A stretch of DNA of 51,602 nt from Mycolicibacter senuensis (GTDB lineage Bacteria > Actinomycetota > Actinomycetes > Mycobacteriales > Mycobacteriaceae): positions 1 to 51,602 of the forward strand of contig NZ_QMEX01000017.1 of NCBI RefSeq assembly GCF_003284925.1, in the 5' to 3' direction. The notes under the pieces are model-generated. The model worked only from the letters and a program-made list of their open reading frames with translations. It searched no databases and was not told the origin of the DNA. Shown here in pieces: positions 46,804 through 51,602 of the stretch. Position numbers and translations under genes: made by a program. Numbering within the stretch: the stretch's first letter is position 1; each line of letters starts with the position of its first letter.

Positions 46804-47327
46804 CCCCCGACCCCGACATGCGGTACCGGTTCGACATCGTCGGCCGCGGTGTCCTAGACGTCGTCAGGGCCGCCGGTGGCTGGCTCTACGACCGCGCCAC
46901 GGCGGGCTGGGACGTCACCGTGATGATCCTGGACGAGCAGGACACCCGGCCGCTGCAGATCCTCGGGGCGCAGGTGCTGGAGCTGGAGTCGGTGCTCGCG
47001 CAATGGGAGCAGTGGCCGAACCCGCAGACCATCGCCGTCTGCGCCGAGATGTTCGACGGCCACGCCCGCGTGCGACAGGGCGTGCTCGACGCGCTGGAAC
47101 ACAGCAGCACCGAGGTGACGCTGTGGGGCGACGTGCCGGCCGAGCTGGATCGCGACGTCGACATCCGCCAGCACCGGCTCAGCGCGGCAGCCCGCGCGTT
47201 CAAGGCCCAGGCGCTGCGAGCGGCGGGCCTCGACCCGAAGGGTGTCGCCGGATCGGGTCACATCGAGATGTTCCGCTGTGGGCCGGCGTGTGCGTCGGTC
47301 GCGGCAGACCTGAGCCCGGCGAGTTGA
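46800..47327 (+). CDS. Conserved-looking protein of unknown function
   Basis: A 175-residue protein I do not recognise. It is soluble and mixed alpha/beta, with G-R-G-V-L-D-V-V-R-A-A-G-G-W-L-Y-D-R near the start and V-T-V-M-I-L-D-E-Q-D-T-R-P-L-Q-I-L-G in the middle. It has no signal peptide or membrane span. Three cysteines (around residues 80 and 160-163) do not form a known metal motif. It overlaps the TetR stop by four bases and is followed 16 bases later by another unknown gene, so it belongs to the TetR-DoxX operon. It may be a partner or target of that regulator. Confidence 0.75.
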   Translation: MTPDPDMRYRFDIVGRGVLDVVRAAGGWLYDRATAGWDVTVMILDEQDTRPLQILGAQVLELESVLAQWEQWPNPQTIAVCAEMFDGHARVRQGVLDALEHSSTEVTLWGDVPAELDRDVDIRQHRLSAAARAFKAQALRAAGLDPKGVAGSGHIEMFRCGPACASVAADLSPAS

Positions 47328-47343
47328 GCGGCGCGATCGCACG

Positions 47344-48069
47344 TTGACCGAGAACGTGCCGCTGTCGCGTTCGCTGGTGCTGGTCACGGATTATCGGGTC
47401 CCGGATCCGGCCAGGGTCTGGCCGCTATTGCAGCGCCACCGCGACAGCCTGGCTCACCTGGGCGCCAGCCACGTGCTGGTCTACACCTCGTCGGTCGATC
47501 CCGGCCGGGTGCTGGCACTGATGTCGATCCGCGCCGCGCAGCCGGTGACCGATCTGCTCCGCGACGAGGCGTTCATGGCCTGGTTCGACGCGGTCGGCGT
47601 CGACGACATTCCCGCCGTCTTCGCCGGTTCGCTGGTGGAGCGCATCGAGCTGGCCGACAGTGCGAGCCTCGCCGAACCGCCGGCCCGGGGGCCGACTCCG
47701 GCGAGCCTCGCCGAACCGCCGGGGGTAGTGGTCGCGGCGGTGGCCGAAGTCGTGGACGCCGAGGCGCTCATCGACCACGTCCACGACACCGCGGGCGCCT
47801 TTGCTGCGGCCGGAATCCGGAAGGTCTTGATATTCCAAGCCTTCGACAATCCGCGCGAGGTGTTCATGCTGCAGGAGGCCGCTGAAGAAGTGGGCGAGGC
47901 CGGCGCCGGGCAGTGGATCAGCCAGCCCGAGTTCGCCGCCGAGTGGGTCACCCGGGCCGGCGTCGGCGTCTACCCGCCGGTTTTCGTCGGCCGGCTGGCG
48001 CACCTGATGCGCGTGGCGGATCAGCAAGAGGACCAAGAAGATCGAGCAGAAGGAGAACCCATTCGATGA
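47344..48069 (+). CDS. Two-domain ferredoxin-fold-like protein of unknown function
   Basis: A 241-residue protein with two similar halves, each beginning with a strand (L-V-L-V-T-D-Y and V-V-V-A-A-V-A-E-V) followed by helices, a V-L-V-Y-T-S / V-L-I-F-Q-A-F strand and an A-G-S-L-V-E / V-G-R-L-A-H end. This suggests a duplicated EthD/ABM-like dimeric alpha-beta barrel in one chain. The halves are joined by a proline-rich linker that contains a direct repeat (S-L-A-E-P-P twice). The start is TTG at 47344. No catalytic motif is recognised. The stop overlaps the DoxX start by four bases. Confidence 0.72.
   Translation: MTENVPLSRSLVLVTDYRVPDPARVWPLLQRHRDSLAHLGASHVLVYTSSVDPGRVLALMSIRAAQPVTDLLRDEAFMAWFDAVGVDDIPAVFAGSLVERIELADSASLAEPPARGPTPASLAEPPGVVVAAVAEVVDAEALIDHVHDTAGAFAAAGIRKVLIFQAFDNPREVFMLQEAAEEVGEAGAGQWISQPEFAAEWVTRAGVGVYPPVFVGRLAHLMRVADQQEDQEDRAEGEPIR
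47662..47722 (+). repeat. 22-bp direct repeat in coding sequence
   Basis: Two identical 22-base copies occupy 47662-47683 and 47701-47722, a period of 39 bases (13 codons), so the reading frame is kept. They encode the same S-L-A-E-P-P stretch in the linker of the two-domain protein. Copy number could vary between strains by slippage. Confidence 0.9.
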
Positions 48070-48572
48070 CCGCTTACGGCGTGGGACTGTTGATCGTGCG
48101 GCTCTGCCTGGGCCTGACCATGGCCGCGCACGGCTACAACAAGATTTTCTCCGGGGGCCGGATCCCCGGCACCGCACGGTGGTTCGACAGCATCGGTATG
48201 CGGCCCGGCCTCTTCCACGCCCGGGTGGCCGCCGGAACCGAGATCGCCGCCGGGCTGGGTCTGGCCGCCGGCCTGCTCACGCCGATTCCCGCGGCGGGCT
48301 TCGTCGCCCTGATGCTGGTGGCGGCCTGGACGGTACACCGCGACAACGGCTTCTTCATCGTCAAGAGCGGCTGGGAGTACAACCTGGTGCTGGCCGCCGT
48401 CGCGGTGGGTATCGCCATGCTCGGCGCCGGGCCGCTCAGCCTGGACCACCTGCTGTTCGGGCAGAACTGGTGCGACGGGTGGACCGGGCTGCTGATCGCG
48501 GCCGGGCTCGGGCTCGCCGGTGGCATCGGCCAACTGCTGGTGTTCTACCGGCCGGTGCGCGAGCGGGCCTGA
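48066..48572 (+). CDS. DoxX-family membrane protein
   Basis: A 168-residue integral membrane protein with four hydrophobic spans (about residues 5-25, 55-75, 80-100 and 110-160) and the DoxX hallmark R-L-x-L-G-L-T-M-A-A-H-G near residue 12. In mycobacteria a DoxX protein joins superoxide dismutase and a thiol transferase in a membrane redox complex, but members in catabolic clusters have no fixed role. It is the last gene of the TetR operon and converges on the small protein gene at 48583, with a hairpin that includes both stop codons. Confidence 0.88.
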   Translation: MTAYGVGLLIVRLCLGLTMAAHGYNKIFSGGRIPGTARWFDSIGMRPGLFHARVAAGTEIAAGLGLAAGLLTPIPAAGFVALMLVAAWTVHRDNGFFIVKSGWEYNLVLAAVAVGIAMLGAGPLSLDHLLFGQNWCDGWTGLLIAAGLGLAGGIGQLLVFYRPVRERA

Positions 48573-48585
48573 CCGCCCTCGGTCA
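48570..48585. terminator. Hairpin containing both stop codons of convergent genes
   Basis: TGACCGCCCTCGGTCA is a perfect 6-base stem with a CCCT loop. Its left arm holds the DoxX stop and its right arm holds the stop of the opposite-strand gene. There is no T-run, so termination strength is uncertain. Confidence 0.4.
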
Positions 48586-48885
48586 GTCGCTGGCCGGTAG
48601 CGGCTTGGCTTCCTTCAGGGCCAACGGCACGGTGCCGACGCTCAGGGCACCGGCGCCGGCCTTGGTCACCAACACCTCGGCGCCGGCGTCGTCGACGTAG
48701 CGCTTACCCATCACCGCGCCGCCGGCGAAATCGGGATCCAGGGTCGCCTCCGGTGACGCGCTGTCCTCCAGGGGCACCATCGGGGCCCCACCGGCGCGCA
48801 GGTCATCGAGGCTGTCGGCGGTCTTCACCACGATGACCTGGGTGTCGCACACCTGGCTCTTCAGACGGGTACCGGACTTGATCAT
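48583..48885 (-). CDS. Small protein of unknown function
   Basis: A 100-residue soluble protein with S-Q-V-C-D-T-Q-V-I-V-V-K near residue 10 and G-G-A-V-M-G-K-R-Y in the middle. I have the impression of similar small actinobacterial proteins next to acyl-CoA synthetases, but I cannot name the family. AAGGAA precedes the ATG at 48885. It lies 33 bases downstream of the synthetase and is probably co-transcribed with it under site G. It may be an accessory to the synthetase. Confidence 0.72.
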   Translation of the reverse strand: MIKSGTRLKSQVCDTQVIVVKTADSLDDLRAGGAPMVPLEDSASPEATLDPDFAGGAVMGKRYVDDAGAEVLVTKAGAGALSVGTVPLALKEAKPLPASD

Positions 48886-48918
48886 TGCGTTCCTTCGGCT
48901 TGGGGGAAACGATGTGGA

Positions 48919-50418
48919 CTACTTCGCGGCTTGCAGGTCGTCGAGGAGCTCTCGGCGCAGCACCTTGCCGGTCGGCGTGGTCGGCAGCTCCGAGCGGAAG
49001 ACGATCCGGTCCGGGGTGCGCGATCCTCGCAGCTGTCCTCGAACATACTCGCGCAGCGCCTCCGGCTCCGGTGACGCACCGGGCGCCGCAACCACGCACG
49101 CGACGATGATCTGGCCCCACTCCGGATCCGGGGCGCCGACGACGGCGACCTCGCGGACCTGCGGGTGCTCGACCAGCACGTCCTCGATCTCGGCGGGCGC
49201 GATGTTCTCGCCGCCGCGGATGATGGTGTCGTCGGAGCGGCCGACGATGAACAGGTAGCCCTCGTCGTCCAGCACGGCGAGATCACGGGTCGGGAACCAG
49301 CCGTCGGCGTCGAGCACCGACCCCATGCCGGTGTAGGTGCCGGAGACCTGCTCGCCCCGGAGGAACAACTCGCCCGGCTCTCCTGCCGCAACCGGCCGGC
49401 CCTCGTCGTCGCGGATGACCACCTCGATGCCCGGGACCGGGCGGCCGACCGACCCCAGTCGCTTGCGGACGGCTTCGTCGGTGGCCGCGTACGCCGTGCG
49501 GTGGTCGTCGGGGGTGAGCACCGCGACCGTCGAACTGGTCTCGGTCAGGCCGTAGGCGTTGACGAAGCCGACGTCGGGCAGCAGGTCCAGCGCGCGGCGC
49601 ACCAGCGGCAGCGCTACTTTGGAGCCACCGTAGGCCAGGTTGCGCAGCGTCGGCAGCGGGGCCGGGTGGGCTTCCAGTTCCGACACGATGCGCTCCAGCA
49701 TCGTCGGGACGACGGTCGCGGTGGTCACCGCCTCGTCTTTGACCAACCGGATCCACTCGGCGGGGCTGAAGCGACGCAGATAGACCGCCTTGCGTCCGGC
49801 GTAGAGGTTGCTCAGCGCCGCTCCGACACCGGCGATGTGATACGGCGGTACGCAGATCAGTGCCGCGTCCGCCGGGGCCGCCGAACCGAACTCGACGGTC
49901 TGCGTGATGTAACTGGTCAGGTTGTTGTGGGTCAGCTCAACGGCTTTGGGCGCCGAGGTGGTGCCCGAGGTGAACAGTACGACTGCCACGTCGTCGGGAT
50001 CCGGCCACTGCACCTCCGGGGTGGTGGTGCGGGCCCGGGCGCAGAAGGTGGCCGAATCGATCGGGCCGATCCCGATGTCACCCACGTCGCCGACCAGGTC
50101 GAGGTATTCCTTGTCGACGACGACGAGCGGTTGCGGCAGCCGGCCGATCAGCTCGCGCAGCGCCGGACCGCTGAGCCGGTAGTTGAGCGGGGCGAAGGGC
50201 CGCCCGGCCCGCGCCGCGGAGAACAGCAGCAGCGGCAGCATGTCGCCGCCCATCCCGATATAGGCCACGCTGCTCGCGCCGGACTCGTTGATCACCCCGG
50301 CGCCGGCGTCGGCGAGGGCATTGAGTTCGGCGGTGGTGTAGCGGGTGGTCTCCGAGACGACAGCGACCCGGTCTGGGTCGGCCGAAACCGCCATTTCCAG
50401 CAATAACGAAATGCTCAC
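48919..50418 (-). CDS. Acyl-CoA synthetase (AMP-forming)
   Basis: A 499-residue ANL-family ligase. The P-loop near residue 150 is unusual, reading F-T-S-G-T-T-S-A-P-K-A-V where T-S-G-T-T-G-x-P-K-G is normal, so two glycines are replaced. A5 reads Y-G-L-T-E-T-S, A7 has P-T-R-D-L-A in place of the usual T-G-D, and the hinge is R-S-D-D-T-I-I-R-G-G-E. The catalytic lysine is in T-P-T-G-K-V-L-R-R. The P-loop changes may slow pyrophosphate handling, but the residues expected for activity are otherwise present. GTG at 50418 follows GGGGAG. Controlled by the operator at 50447. Confidence 0.89.
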   Translation of the reverse strand: MSISLLLEMAVSADPDRVAVVSETTRYTTAELNALADAGAGVINESGASSVAYIGMGGDMLPLLLFSAARAGRPFAPLNYRLSGPALRELIGRLPQPLVVVDKEYLDLVGDVGDIGIGPIDSATFCARARTTTPEVQWPDPDDVAVVLFTSGTTSAPKAVELTHNNLTSYITQTVEFGSAAPADAALICVPPYHIAGVGAALSNLYAGRKAVYLRRFSPAEWIRLVKDEAVTTATVVPTMLERIVSELEAHPAPLPTLRNLAYGGSKVALPLVRRALDLLPDVGFVNAYGLTETSSTVAVLTPDDHRTAYAATDEAVRKRLGSVGRPVPGIEVVIRDDEGRPVAAGEPGELFLRGEQVSGTYTGMGSVLDADGWFPTRDLAVLDDEGYLFIVGRSDDTIIRGGENIAPAEIEDVLVEHPQVREVAVVGAPDPEWGQIIVACVVAAPGASPEPEALREYVRGQLRGSRTPDRIVFRSELPTTPTGKVLRRELLDDLQAAK

Positions 50419-50446
50419 CGCTCGGCTCCCCGTAATCCGTCGTGGA

Positions 50447-50463
50447 TGAGAACGACATTATCA
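50447..50463. promoter_or_regulatory. 17-bp operator, site G
   Basis: TGAGAACGACATTATCA matches the island consensus at 12 of 14 arm positions. It lies in the divergent promoter between the synthetase (start 50418) and the crotonase (start 50531), so it can control both. Confidence 0.6.
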
Positions 50464-50530
50464 TTTTGTGGTAGTTGCGCTACCGGCCGGAGTCGGTCCG
50501 GGGACCGCTATCGGTACGCTGACGTGCGTC

Positions 50531-51475
50531 ATGATCAGCGTGGTCGACCTCGATGGCAACCCCGACGCCGAGCCCGGCGCCGGGATCATCATCGCGACGG
50601 GCAGCCGCTTCGACACCGCGCACGCGCAACACTGGCTGCAGCGCGCCACCTTCACCCTCTCGGAGGCCGAGGCCACGGATCGCCGGATCATCACCGTCGG
50701 ATCGGTGGCCGAGGCACTCGCCGACATCGCCGATCACTGCCGGCGCCGGCCGCATGCGGCCGCGATCTGCGACGACGTGCTGCGCGCGGTGGACCCGAAC
50801 GCGCCCGCACGACACGGGGTGCTCACCGAATCGCTGGCCTACTCGGTGCTGCAGGCCGGCCCGGAGTTCGCCGGCTGGCTGGCCGAGCGCGGCCCGGCCA
50901 CCGTGCCCGACACCAGCGACCCGGTGCTGATCGACCGGGACGGCGACACGCTGCTGCTTCGGTTCAACCGGCCGCAGCGCCACAACGCCTTCAGCAATGC
51001 GATGCGCGCCGCGCTGCTCGACGGCCTGGCCGTGGCCGAAGCCGACACCTCGATCGACGAAGTGGTGCTGTCGGGGGCCGGCCGCTCCTTCTGCAGCGGC
51101 GGCGACCTGGCCGAGTTCGGCGGCTTCACCGATGTGGCCAGCGCGCACCTGGCCCGCACCCGTCACAGCCCGGCGCTGGCGCTGGACGCGCTGACCGCCC
51201 GGCTCGGGGCGCGCTGCCGCGCCGACGTGCACGGCCAGGTGCTGGGCAGCGGACTGGAGATGGCGGCCTTCTGCGGCCGGGTGCGCGCACACCCCGAGGC
51301 GGTGCTGGGCCTGCCCGAACTCAACCTCGGGCTGATTCCGGGCGCCGGGGGCACCGTCAGCGTCACCCGCCGAATCGGACGATGGCGCACCGGCTATCTG
51401 ATCCTGTCGGGGCGCACCGTCGACGCGTCGACCGCGCTGCGGTGGGGGCTCGTCGACGAGGTCGGGAGGCCCTGA
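50531..51475 (+). CDS. Enoyl-CoA hydratase with N-terminal extension
   Basis: A protein of about 314 residues. Residues 1-120 form an unrecognised N-terminal region, and the rest is a crotonase domain. The oxyanion segments are S-F-C-S-G-G-D-L and G-Q-V-L-G-S-G-L-E. Both catalytic glutamates are present (G-S-G-L-E-M-A and L-P-E-L-N-L-G-L-I-P-G-A-G-G-T), so a real hydratase activity is likely, unlike the other crotonases here. The ATG at 50531 is my choice; a GTG at 50468 is in frame but would start at the edge of the operator. Its stop overlaps the start of the next gene. Confidence 0.82.
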   Translation: MISVVDLDGNPDAEPGAGIIIATGSRFDTAHAQHWLQRATFTLSEAEATDRRIITVGSVAEALADIADHCRRRPHAAAICDDVLRAVDPNAPARHGVLTESLAYSVLQAGPEFAGWLAERGPATVPDTSDPVLIDRDGDTLLLRFNRPQRHNAFSNAMRAALLDGLAVAEADTSIDEVVLSGAGRSFCSGGDLAEFGGFTDVASAHLARTRHSPALALDALTARLGARCRADVHGQVLGSGLEMAAFCGRVRAHPEAVLGLPELNLGLIPGAGGTVSVTRRIGRWRTGYLILSGRTVDASTALRWGLVDEVGRP

Positions 51476-51602
51476 TGGGCAGGGCCGCCTGGGGTGCGTC
51501 GGGATTGGCCTGGCTGACCGGCCAGCCCGACGGCCCGCCGGATTTCTCCCGCGCCGCGGTGCTGCAGCATGCCACCGAGGTGCTGGGCCGCTTCACCACC
51601 GC
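51475..51602 (+). CDS. Partial gene, probable CoA-transferase family protein
   Basis: The reading frame opens with ATG at 51475, overlapping the crotonase stop (TGATG), and runs off the window after 42 codons. The visible part, with W-G-A-S-G-L-A-W-L-T-G-Q-P-D-G-P-P, resembles the short N-terminus of some mycobacterial class III CoA-transferases that begin at the W-A-A-S-G-A-M motif. The assignment rests on this short match only. Confidence 0.5.
   Translation, partial: MGRAAWGASGLAWLTGQPDGPPDFSRAAVLQHATEVLGRFTT

Noticed and set aside
47662..47722. The direct repeat as a CRISPR or mobile element trace
   Set aside because: Only two copies, in frame within a gene, with no spacer pattern or cas genes.

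Overview
The window is high-GC actinobacterial DNA and looks like a Mycobacterium (Mycolicibacterium-type) chromosome. The left 9.1 kb keeps a gene order I know from mycobacteria: two secreted DUF3060-type proteins (Rv0679c/Rv0680c-like), a TetR regulator (Rv0681-like), rpsL, rpsG, fusA, tuf, a SHOCT membrane protein (Rv0686-like), a mycofactocin-type short-chain dehydrogenase (Rv0687-like) and a flavoprotein reductase (Rv0688-like). The Rv names come from memory of synteny, not from a search.

From about 9.1 kb to the right edge the window is an accessory island for CoA-thioester catabolism. It holds seven acyl-CoA dehydrogenase (ACAD) subunits, four crotonases, three acyl-CoA synthetases, three complete class III CoA-transferases plus a probable fourth cut by the edge, two thiolase-fold enzymes, two further short-chain dehydrogenases, two APH-type kinases, a carboxyltransferase, a split B12-dependent mutase, a ThDP enzyme, an LLM flavin/F420 oxidoreductase, an orphan YrbE permease pair and their regulators. 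Most genes overlap by 1-4 bases, so they form translationally coupled operons.

Layout of the island: 9224-13909 (+) kinase, SDR, ACAD, TetR, quinone reductase, resembling a split version of ACAD10/11; 13896-15781 (-) lipocalin-like protein and carboxyltransferase; 15902-17807 (+) kinase and crotonase; 17932-19596 (+) YrbE pair; 19666-23645 (+) mutase large and small subunits, LLM oxidoreductase, CoA-transferase; 23672-25256 (-) thiolase-like enzyme with its DUF35 partner; 25451-26101 (-) TetR; 26275-27057 (+) crotonase; 27050-33183 (-) beta-propeller, GntR, synthetase, SDR, synthetase; 33305-40483 (+) CoA-transferase, two alpha/beta ACAD pairs, ThDP enzyme; 40551-46072 (+) ACAD, CoA-transferase, crotonase, thiolase, ACAD; 46189-48572 (+) TetR, two unknown proteins, DoxX; 48583-50418 (-) small protein and synthetase; 50531 to the edge (+) crotonase and a partial CoA-transferase.

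The most interesting signal is a recurrent 17-bp palindrome, consensus TGAGAATNNNATTCTCA, in front of at least four and probably six or seven transcription units across 41 kb. A perfect copy lies between the TetR gene at 25451-26101 and its divergent neighbour. I infer one regulon, with that TetR as the best candidate regulator. It includes a B12-type mutase whose active-site residues are strongly altered and a YrbE permease pair without Mce proteins. A separate perfect KstR-type palindrome (TAGAACACGTTCTA) precedes the mycofactocin-type dehydrogenase. The natural substrate cannot be read from the sequence; a branched, alicyclic or sterol-like carboxylic acid fits the enzyme set best.
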